A DNA stretch of 64,000 nucleotides from Lachnospiraceae bacterium (GTDB lineage: Bacteria > Bacillota > Clostridia > Lachnospirales > Lachnospiraceae), in NCBI GenBank assembly GCA_017620155.1, contig JAFZQY010000071.1:1-64000 (forward strand), written 5' to 3'. This document shows positions 17,579-24,370 of the stretch, piece by piece. The translations under genes and the position numbers were made by a program. The notes below the pieces were generated by a model. It was not told where the DNA came from. It did not search any database and saw only the letters and a program-made list of their open reading frames with translations. The first letter of the stretch is position 1; each line of letters opens with the position of its first letter.

Positions 17579-18238
17579 ATGGATACTTCTGTTATCAGTT
17601 CATATATACCGCTGTTTGCGGAGGCGTTTTTGCTGACCATAAAGATAGGATGGATAGGGATAGGACTGTCTCTGCTCCTTGGGGTCGTGGATGCCTTCAT
17701 ACTGTATTTCCGGATTCCCATTCTGTCCGGAATTGTTAAGGGCTATGTGGAGCTGTTCCGCAATACGCCTCTTCTGGTTCAACTTTTCTTTCTGTATTAC
17801 GGACTTCCCGCGATTGGAATCAGGATATCGGCTGAAGTCTGCGGCGCGATCGGTTTAGGGCTTCTGGGCGGAAGCTACATGACCGAGAGCATCAGGAGCG
17901 GCCTTGAAGCCGTGCCCGGGATCCAGACGGAGAGTTCCTACGCACTCGGAATGAGCAGATTACAGTCATTTGTTCTGGTCATCCTTCCGCAGGCGTTCTC
18001 GATCAGCGTTCCCGCGATCATTGCTAATGTCATCTTTTTGCTGAAGGAGACGAGCGTCTTCTCGGCGATCAGCCTGATGGATCTGATGTTTACCGCAAAA
18101 GACCTGATAGGCCTATATTACGACACTACGGAGAGCCTTTTCCTGCTCGTGATCTTCTATATACTGATGCTTCTGCCGGTATCGCTGGCGGGCACCTATA
18201 TAGAGAAAAGAGCCAGGTTTAAGATGTTTGGAGACTGA
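17579..18238 (+). CDS. Polar amino acid ABC transporter permease
   Basis: This 219-residue permease belongs to the HisM/GlnP family. It shows VELFRNTPLLVQLFFLYYGLP, the PAAT signature, and an EAA-like loop SSYALGMSRLQSFVLVILPQAF. It follows metI by seven bases. It probably heterodimerises with the next permease and works with the SBP_bac_3 half of the lipoprotein. Confidence 0.92.
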   Translation: MDTSVISSYIPLFAEAFLLTIKIGWIGIGLSLLLGVVDAFILYFRIPILSGIVKGYVELFRNTPLLVQLFFLYYGLPAIGIRISAEVCGAIGLGLLGGSYMTESIRSGLEAVPGIQTESSYALGMSRLQSFVLVILPQAFSISVPAIIANVIFLLKETSVFSAISLMDLMFTAKDLIGLYYDTTESLFLLVIFYILMLLPVSLAGTYIEKRARFKMFGD

Positions 18239-18240
18239 AG

Positions 18241-18909
18241 ATGGGATTCGAAGTACTTTTTAAAGGAACAAATATGCTGCGTCTCCTGGGGGGCTTAGGC
18301 GTGGCGATGAAGATAAGCCTGATCTCGATCGCCATAAGTATAGCCCTGGGAATAATCCTGGGCATGCTAATGACTCTGAAAAATCCGGTCATCAATGTGA
18401 TTTCGAGAGTGTATCTTGAGATCGTGCGCATCATGCCTCAGATGGTGCTGTTGTTCATCGTCTTTTTCGGCTTTACCAAGGCGATGGGACTTAATCTTTC
18501 GGCGGAGCTGAGCTCGATCATAGTTTTTTCATTCTGGGGTACGGCCGAGATGTCAGATCTCGTGCGCAGCTGTCTGATAAGCATCCCCGCGATCCAGTAT
18601 GAGAGCAGCGCAGCCTTAGGATTAAGCAAGCTTCAGACATATGTATATGTGATTATCCCTCAGATAGGCAGGAGGCTCATCCCCCTGTCGATCAATCTGA
18701 TCACGAGGATGATCAAGACCACAAGTCTTGTGATGATGATAGGAATAGTCGAAGTGCTCAAAGTAGGACAGCAGATCATAGAAGCCAACAGGAAGAGTTC
18801 GCCTAATGCCGCTTTCGGGGTTTTTGCGACAGTATTCTTACTGTACTTTGTGGTATGCTGGCCGATAAGCACGTTTTCAAGATATCTGGAAAAGAAATGG
18901 GCGAATTGA
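18241..18909 (+). CDS. Polar amino acid ABC transporter permease (second subunit)
   Basis: This 222-residue PAAT permease carries LEIVRIMPQMVLLFIVFFG, the variant of the family signature, and the loop SSAALGLSKLQTYVYVIIPQIG. It starts two bases after the preceding permease stop. Two distinct PAAT permeases side by side are normal for a heterodimeric channel. Confidence 0.92.
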   Translation: MGFEVLFKGTNMLRLLGGLGVAMKISLISIAISIALGIILGMLMTLKNPVINVISRVYLEIVRIMPQMVLLFIVFFGFTKAMGLNLSAELSSIIVFSFWGTAEMSDLVRSCLISIPAIQYESSAALGLSKLQTYVYVIIPQIGRRLIPLSINLITRMIKTTSLVMMIGIVEVLKVGQQIIEANRKSSPNAAFGVFATVFLLYFVVCWPISTFSRYLEKKWAN

Positions 18910-18910
18910 T

Positions 18911-19660
18911 ATGAGTGAAGAGATACTGAAGATCGAACATCTGTATAAGAGTTATGAGGATATCCCTGTCCTTGAGGATATCAGTCTGACTGTGAAAAAG
19001 GGCGAGACAGTCGTTATCGTCGGACCGTCAGGATGCGGCAAGAGCACGTTCTTAAGGTGCATCAACGGACTTGAGGACATACAGGAAGGTCATGTTTATC
19101 TGGAAGGAGCCCAGATCAATCCGGCATCATCCGAATCTGCGGTCAACAGACAGAAGATTGGGATGGTATTTCAGAGTTATGATCTTTTTCCGCATAAGAC
19201 GGTGCTTGAAAATGTCATACTTGCTCCGATGAAAGTGCAGAAGAGAAAGAAAGAGGATGCTACTAAGGAAGCCCTTGCGCTGCTTGACAGAGTCGGACTT
19301 TCGGCCAGGAAGGACAGTTATCCCAGACAGCTTTCGGGCGGACAGAAGCAGAGAGTGGCCATAGTCCGGGCTCTCATGATGCATCCGGAGGTGCTTCTTT
19401 TTGATGAAGTGACGGCAGCGTTAGATCCCGAGATGGTCAGGGAGGTTCTTGACGTCATACTTGATCTTGCTAGGAACAACAGCACGATGCTCATCGTTAC
19501 CCACGAGATGGCTTTTGCGAGAGCGATAGCCGACAGGGTGCTTTTTTTGGACGGAGGACATATAATAGAAGATACCGATCCGGGGCAGTTCTTTGATTCG
19601 CCCGGGACCGAGAGGGCGAAGAAATTCCTTCAGACCTTCGAATATGAAAATGTGCGATGA
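18911..19660 (+). CDS. Polar amino acid ABC transporter ATPase
   Basis: This 249-residue ATPase of the GlnQ/TcyC type has Walker A GPSGCGKST, Q-loop MVFQSYDLFPHKTVLENV, signature LSGGQKQRVAIVRAL, Walker B LLFDEVTAALDPE and H-loop VTHEMAFAR. It follows the second permease directly and is the last gene of the transporter operon. The operon thus holds two ATPases, three permeases and one fused binding protein. Confidence 0.93.
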   Translation: MSEEILKIEHLYKSYEDIPVLEDISLTVKKGETVVIVGPSGCGKSTFLRCINGLEDIQEGHVYLEGAQINPASSESAVNRQKIGMVFQSYDLFPHKTVLENVILAPMKVQKRKKEDATKEALALLDRVGLSARKDSYPRQLSGGQKQRVAIVRALMMHPEVLLFDEVTAALDPEMVREVLDVILDLARNNSTMLIVTHEMAFARAIADRVLFLDGGHIIEDTDPGQFFDSPGTERAKKFLQTFEYENVR

Positions 19661-19711
19661 TATGGGGCAATAGTTGCATCCCCTTTGTATCGCGGACAGA
19701 GAGGAGAGAGC

Positions 19712-20146
19712 GTGCGAGCAGTGGTAACGAGGGTACTGTCGGCGTCCGTTACGATAGACGGAGAGAAGGTATCCGAAATAGATAAAGGCTTCCTGGTTCT
19801 GCTGGGAGTGCATAAAGATGATACGGAAGAAAAGGCCGTGAAGATCGCTGACAAGATCTGCGGCCTTCGCGTTTTTGAGGATGAAAACGGCAAGATGAAC
19901 ATCTCGCCTTCAGATGCCGGGGCGTCTCTTCTGATAGTGAGCCAGTTTACACTGTATGCGGACTGCAGCTCAAGAAGACCGGGATTTACGGATGCCGCCA
20001 GGCCCGAGATATCGAAGCCCTTATATGAAAAAGTGGTTGCAGAGTGCAGGGCGAGAGGATTCGAAGTCGGGACGGGTGAGTTCGGTGCCGACATGAAAGT
20101 GGAGTCGGTAAATGACGGGCCCGTCACAATAATACTGGATTTGTGA
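19712..20146 (+). CDS. dtd: D-aminoacyl-tRNA deacylase
   Basis: This 144-residue enzyme removes D-amino acids from mischarged tRNA. It has SQFTLYADCSSRRPGF and the C-terminal NDGPVTIILD motif; both are active-site signatures of Dtd. The conserved N-terminus RAVVTRVLSASVTIDG begins right after a GTG at 19712 with GAGGAGAG upstream, so GTG rather than an ATG-type start further upstream is chosen. Confidence 0.95.
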   Translation: MRAVVTRVLSASVTIDGEKVSEIDKGFLVLLGVHKDDTEEKAVKIADKICGLRVFEDENGKMNISPSDAGASLLIVSQFTLYADCSSRRPGFTDAARPEISKPLYEKVVAECRARGFEVGTGEFGADMKVESVNDGPVTIILDL

Positions 20147-20194
20147 TATTATATACCTATCTGTTGCAATTTATAGAAAGTTGAGGATATGAAT

Positions 20195-20698
20195 ATGGAA
20201 CGGAAGAGAGAAAAACAGAAAACTGCGATAACAATAGTCATGGTCATTATGGCGCTTGCGATGGGCGTTCTTGCAGCGGTCATCATCTCCAGGAATCCCA
20301 GGTCCAATACTCCTGCTTTTCCGATCTTTTGCGTAAGCAACATGTTTGAAGCAGTAGCTGCCGGAATCATCTTGGCGCAGGTGCTTCCTTTTGAAAAGAT
20401 CGGTAAATGGGTTGAGAAGATGAGCAATACCAAATATCCGACATTCAGATTTGTGCTCTTTAATTCAATCCCGTTTGCACTTATCAGTTCGGTCATCGTG
20501 AATGCGGTAGTTTGTCTCGTGAACATCATGATGGCGCGCTCATCCATACCTGCCGGTGAAGCGCCTCCTTTCCTTATGATGTATCTGAGCTCTTTTGGAC
20601 CGCTCATACTTCCTTCGATCCTCATCTGCTATGTGCTCGCGATTCTTTTTACCCCGCTTGTATATAAGATGCTCGGTATCAAGGCTCCCAAGGAATGA
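20195..20698 (+). CDS. Small four-helix membrane protein, function unknown
   Basis: This is a 167-residue protein with four predicted membrane helices and a basic N-terminus (MERKREKQK). It is vaguely reminiscent of DUF2798-type proteins, but I cannot assign a family with confidence. Two ATGs are close together. GAGG is two bases before the first (20189) and eight before the second (20195), so the second is used. It lies between dtd and a bitopic membrane protein in the same direction. Confidence 0.75.
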   Translation: MERKREKQKTAITIVMVIMALAMGVLAAVIISRNPRSNTPAFPIFCVSNMFEAVAAGIILAQVLPFEKIGKWVEKMSNTKYPTFRFVLFNSIPFALISSVIVNAVVCLVNIMMARSSIPAGEAPPFLMMYLSSFGPLILPSILICYVLAILFTPLVYKMLGIKAPKE

Positions 20699-20717
20699 CA
20701 AATAGCCGGTCGATAAG

Positions 20718-21344
20718 ATGAACGATGAGATGATAGTTGAAGGCTTCATCTTTGGTACCGCTTCAGATGCGGAACTGGCCAGAGAAGAGGCATCCCGAAT
20801 CGAATATCTGGATGCGAACATGAACTATGCCAACATCTCCAAAGTCATGCAGCTGTATGACAAGGCTCTGGATACCAAGATGTTTCGCACTCCTGTTGGC
20901 TGGAAGTATATGGGGAAACTCAAGGACATACTTCTTGACAACGGATATGTGGCCGATGAATTAAGGCCGATTCCGCTCTACAGCGTGTTTGCACGGGTGG
21001 AAGAAGATCACTCGGTTCTCGAAAGAATCCGTCCTGCGAAAAAGAAGGTCGATCCGTATAAGCGCAAGTATGCGATCGCCGTGATGGTCATATGTATATT
21101 GATCGCGACTGTGATAGCGATGTTTGTGATAGCGATGACTTCCGAGACGCCGAACATGATCAACTATCGCAATGCCATCATCAATGAATATGCCGACTGG
21201 GAACAGGATATCAAGGACAGAGAAGATATAGTAAGACAGAAAGAACGTGAACTCTCGCTTCCTTCGCCACTTCCTCATGAGGAGCAGATGGCGCTGGAAG
21301 AAGAAATGGGTTCAAATGCCCAAGAGGACATTGCTGATGAGTGA
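20718..21344 (+). CDS. Bitopic membrane protein, function unknown
   Basis: This is a 208-residue protein: an acidic soluble N-terminal half (about 1-112), one strong membrane helix (about 119-140), and a charged C-terminal segment with coiled-coil character ending in an acidic tail. I do not recognise the family. It overlaps the response regulator gene by eight bases, so the two are probably co-translated and it may be a signalling partner (inference). Confidence 0.72.
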   Translation: MNDEMIVEGFIFGTASDAELAREEASRIEYLDANMNYANISKVMQLYDKALDTKMFRTPVGWKYMGKLKDILLDNGYVADELRPIPLYSVFARVEEDHSVLERIRPAKKKVDPYKRKYAIAVMVICILIATVIAMFVIAMTSETPNMINYRNAIINEYADWEQDIKDREDIVRQKERELSLPSPLPHEEQMALEEEMGSNAQEDIADE

Positions 21345-22011
21345 TCGTAAGATTCTTGTTGTCGATGATGAAAGCCGTATGAGAAAACTGGTCCGTGACT
21401 TTTTAGTCCGGGCCGGTTATATAGTTGTGGAAGCTGCCGATGGGATGGAGGCATGCGACCTTTTCTTTGAATCCAATGATTTCGATCTCGTCATCACAGA
21501 TGTGATGATGCCTAAACTGGATGGCTGGGAACTGACCAGACAGATCCGGGAGTATTCCAAAGTACCGATAATAATGCTTACAGCCAAGGCCGAGGAACAT
21601 GACGAATTAAACGGATTCGAACTCGGTGTGGACGAGTATATCTCCAAGCCGTTCAGCCCCAAAATACTGGTGGCGCGTGTCGAGGCGATCCTTCGAAGAA
21701 CGGCCGGCTCAGATGCGGCGGAAGTACTTGAGGCAGGCGGCATCAGACTGGATAAGGGTGCTCATATCGTTACTATCGACGATAACCCTATAGATCTAAG
21801 TTTCAAGGAATTCGAACTTCTTGCATATTTCATGGAGAATGCCGGTCTGGCGCTTTCCCGCGAGAAGATCTTAAACGGTGTGTGGGACTATGACTATTTC
21901 GGCGATGAGCGCACCGTGGATACCCATGTAAAAAAGCTCCGCGCCAAGATGGGCGCCAAAGGCGAACTCATCAAGACCATCTGGGGTATGGGATATAAGT
22001 TTGAGGCTTGA
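21337..22011 (+). CDS. OmpR-family response regulator
   Basis: This 224-residue regulator has a receiver domain (KILVVDDESRMRKLV, phospho-acceptor in VITDVMMP, MLTAKAE, YISKPFSP) and a winged-helix output (FKEFELLAYFMENAG, GDERTVDTHVKKLRAKMG). The frame opens at 21247, but the ATG at 21337 begins the conserved receiver and has AGAGGA upstream. No histidine kinase is adjacent, which is unusual for this class. Confidence 0.94.
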   Translation: MSDRKILVVDDESRMRKLVRDFLVRAGYIVVEAADGMEACDLFFESNDFDLVITDVMMPKLDGWELTRQIREYSKVPIIMLTAKAEEHDELNGFELGVDEYISKPFSPKILVARVEAILRRTAGSDAAEVLEAGGIRLDKGAHIVTIDDNPIDLSFKEFELLAYFMENAGLALSREKILNGVWDYDYFGDERTVDTHVKKLRAKMGAKGELIKTIWGMGYKFEA

Positions 22012-22047
22012 AAGAAATATAATATGATGTGAAGCAAGTAAATACGG

Positions 22048-22080
22048 GGCTTTCCGAGAAAATCGGGAAGCCTTGTTTTA
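22048..22080 (+). terminator. Terminator after the response regulator
   Basis: An 8-bp stem GGCTTTCC (22048-22055) with GGGAAGCC (22065-22072), one G-U, is followed by TTGTTTTA. Confidence 0.85.
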
Positions 22081-22204
22081 TTGTGTACTCATTTTGTACT
22101 TAATTTTAGAGTTCATAAGAGTAGTCTTATGAGCCTGATTATGGGCAGATTTGTCCATATCTTATATGATATGGGTACTGAAGACAGTATTGATGAACAG
22201 GAGA

Positions 22205-22233
22205 TTGACACGATATATACCACGATATATACT
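22205..22233 (+). promoter_or_regulatory. vapBC promoter with tandem 12-bp repeats
   Basis: TTGACA (22205-22210) and TATACT (22228-22233) are 17 bases apart. The spacer and -10 are made of a perfect tandem repeat of CACGATATATAC (22209-22220 and 22221-22232). VapB-type antitoxins repress their own operon, so these repeats are the probable operator. Confidence 0.78.
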
Positions 22234-22258
22234 TAATGCAGAAGGGTAGGTGATCGTT

Positions 22259-22489
22259 ATGATGACAGCTAAGATATTTGAAAACGGCAGAAGTCAGGCC
22301 GTAAGACTTCCTAAAGAGTTCCGTTTTTCATCGGATGAGGTACGGATAAACAGGGTCGGAGATGTTGTCATCTTGGTCCCGATGACGAGCAGGTGGGATT
22401 CTTTTGCGAAGGCAATAGACATGTTCTCGGATGATTTCATGGAAAACGGAAGAGAACCGCAGACTGTTCAGGTGCGGGAAGAACTATGA
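22259..22489 (+). CDS. vapB: VapB-type antitoxin
   Basis: This 76-residue protein has an N-terminal AbrB/SpoVT-like DNA-binding segment ([21 protein letters not shown], then VGDVVILVP) and a C-terminal toxin-binding tail. The frame can begin at a GTG at 22250, but AGGTGA lies at a good distance before the ATG at 22259. Its stop overlaps the toxin start (ATGA). It should neutralise VapC and repress the operon. Confidence 0.92.
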   Translation: MMTAKIFENGRSQAVRLPKEFRFSSDEVRINRVGDVVILVPMTSRWDSFAKAIDMFSDDFMENGREPQTVQVREEL

Positions 22490-22887
22490 GATACATGCTT
22501 GATACCAACATATGCATCTATGTGATCAAGCATAAGCCTGAAAAGGTTTTTCTTAAATTGCAGGATATTGATCCCCGGGATGTATGCATATCATCGGTCA
22601 CATATGCTGAACTTACATATGGAGTCGAGAAAAGCTCCGCAGTTGCAAAGAACAGAGTGGCATTATCAGTATTGTTATCAAATATTGAAATACTTGACTT
22701 TGATGCCGATGCTGCTGATTCATATGGGGTCATTCGTGCAGATCTGGAGAGAAAAGGCACTCCTATAGGGGCGTTGGATATGATGATAGCCGGGCATGCA
22801 CTTTCTGTAGGGTGTACAATAGTTACGAATAACGTAAGAGAGTTTTCGAGAGTGAATGGCCTGAAAATAGAGAACTGGGCCGAATAA
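22486..22887 (+). CDS. vapC: VapC toxin, PIN-domain ribonuclease
   Basis: This 133-residue PIN-domain protein begins [15 protein letters not shown]. Acidic residues D6, E42 and D98 fit the metal site, and TNNVREF fits the fourth conserved position. VapC toxins cut tRNA or rRNA when freed from VapB. It overlaps vapB by four bases. Confidence 0.93.
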   Translation: MRYMLDTNICIYVIKHKPEKVFLKLQDIDPRDVCISSVTYAELTYGVEKSSAVAKNRVALSVLLSNIEILDFDADAADSYGVIRADLERKGTPIGALDMMIAGHALSVGCTIVTNNVREFSRVNGLKIENWAE

Positions 22888-22922
22888 CTATCGGGAACGC
22901 TCATTTGGAGAATATATAAATT

Positions 22923-23576
22923 ATGAAGATCATATTTGTAAGACACGGTGAACCCGACTACGAGCATGACTGTCTGACTGATGAGGGCAGAAGGCAGGCT
23001 GAGAACGTAGCAAAGAGGCTCGCCGGATATAACATAGAGCGGATATATGCATCTCCTATGGGCAGAGCCATGGAGACCGCTTCTTATACGGCAGATGAAC
23101 TCGGTGTTCCGAGGGATGAGATCATTCAGCTGGATTACATGCACGAGCTGATCTGGGGGAGCCGTGATCGTGAAGAATTATATCAGGACGGTCATCCCTG
23201 GACGATCGCCGATGAGATGGTAGAGAAGAACATGGATCTGCTGGATCCAGAATGGACTTTGAATGAGTATTTCGTCAATAACAGAGTGACGGATTATATC
23301 AGGAAGACCGAGGATGGGATAGATGAGTTTATAAGGCAGCTCGGTTATGAACGTGAGGGACTATATTACAGGAATGTGAGAGAGGATGATGATCAGTTCA
23401 TCGTAGCATTGTTCAGCCACGGCGGATCATCTTCGGCGGCTCTTGCGCATATCCTTAACCTGACATTTCCCTATGTGTGCGGGACCATCCATTCGCCTTT
23501 TACGGGGATCACGATCCTTCGGTTCGATCCGCATCCGGGCAGCATCTCGGTCCCCTGCATCGAATATATGGACTGA
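22923..23576 (+). CDS. Histidine phosphatase family protein
   Basis: This is a 217-residue protein of the phosphoglycerate mutase/acid phosphatase branch. It begins with the catalytic FVRHGE (H8) and has the second histidine in LFSHGGSS, plus ASPMGRAMETA. It probably acts on a small phosphorylated metabolite in the cytoplasm. The exact substrate cannot be told. Confidence 0.88.
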   Translation: MKIIFVRHGEPDYEHDCLTDEGRRQAENVAKRLAGYNIERIYASPMGRAMETASYTADELGVPRDEIIQLDYMHELIWGSRDREELYQDGHPWTIADEMVEKNMDLLDPEWTLNEYFVNNRVTDYIRKTEDGIDEFIRQLGYEREGLYYRNVREDDDQFIVALFSHGGSSSAALAHILNLTFPYVCGTIHSPFTGITILRFDPHPGSISVPCIEYMD

Positions 23577-23626
23577 CCACTAAACCGAAGCGGCATTTAA
23601 CCTAAAGATATGAAGGCGGTAACAGC

Positions 23627-24370
23627 ATGCCTGAAGAACAGACATTAAACAGATACCGGGAACTGGCGGAGAGGTCCGCACGTGCCGGTATTTATGTATA
23701 TACGGATTTCCACTCGCCCGCAGGGGCATCACTCGCATACAGGATCGCTGACGAAAGATCCGTGAAGATGTGGGGTGGCGCCGAGTCCTGCGAACGTGTG
23801 ATAGTGCGCTTCGGGGATCCGGAGGAGATCGGATATGAGGAATCTTTTCCGATATCGATCATCCATATAAGTCCCAGAATGCCTAAGTATGCGGATAAGC
23901 TCACCCACAGAGACTATCTCGGGGCGCTGATGAACTTAGGACTTGAAAGAGACGTGATCGGGGATATATATGTCTGTGATAATGAAGCATATGTCTTTGT
24001 GTGCGAGAAGATCACAGAGTTCATAACCGACGAACTGTCGCAGGTAAAGCATACTCAGGTTAAGTGTGAGATCACGGATGCGATACCCGATGAAGCAAGA
24101 CCAAAATTGAAAGAGGAGACTGTCACTGTATCATCACTGCGGCTGGACGGAATAATAGCCAGGGCTTATCACTTGCCCAGGACTGAAGCAAAGGATCTGT
24201 TTAATTCCGAAGAAGTATTCATAAACGGCCGCCTGTGCGCGAACCCTTCACATGAACCCGCAGAAGGAGATGCAATAAGCGTCCGCGGGCACGGAAAGCT
24301 CATATATGGCGGCGTGGGGCGTAAGACTTCTAAGGACAGATTCGCTGTGATCATAAAGAAATACGTATGA
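23627..24370 (+). CDS. YlmH/RqcP2-like S4-domain RNA-binding protein
   Basis: This 247-residue protein has the YlmH layout: an N-terminal region (YTDFHSPAGASLAYRIA), a middle domain containing LTHRDYLGALMNLGLERDVIGDI, which is diagnostic, and a C-terminal S4 RNA-binding domain (LRLDGIIARAYHLPRTEAKDLFNSEEVFINGR). B. subtilis YlmH (RqcP2) acts in ribosome-associated quality control. YlmH genes usually sit near divIVA and the division cluster. Here the gene overlaps by four bases a GTPase-nuclease fusion, which suggests a translational-rescue unit. Confidence 0.9.
   Translation: MPEEQTLNRYRELAERSARAGIYVYTDFHSPAGASLAYRIADERSVKMWGGAESCERVIVRFGDPEEIGYEESFPISIIHISPRMPKYADKLTHRDYLGALMNLGLERDVIGDIYVCDNEAYVFVCEKITEFITDELSQVKHTQVKCEITDAIPDEARPKLKEETVTVSSLRLDGIIARAYHLPRTEAKDLFNSEEVFINGRLCANPSHEPAEGDAISVRGHGKLIYGGVGRKTSKDRFAVIIKKYV

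Noticed and set aside
22129..22236. A 35-codon frame upstream of vapB
   Set aside because: It has no ribosome binding site and its end overlaps the vapBC promoter repeats. Probably chance.
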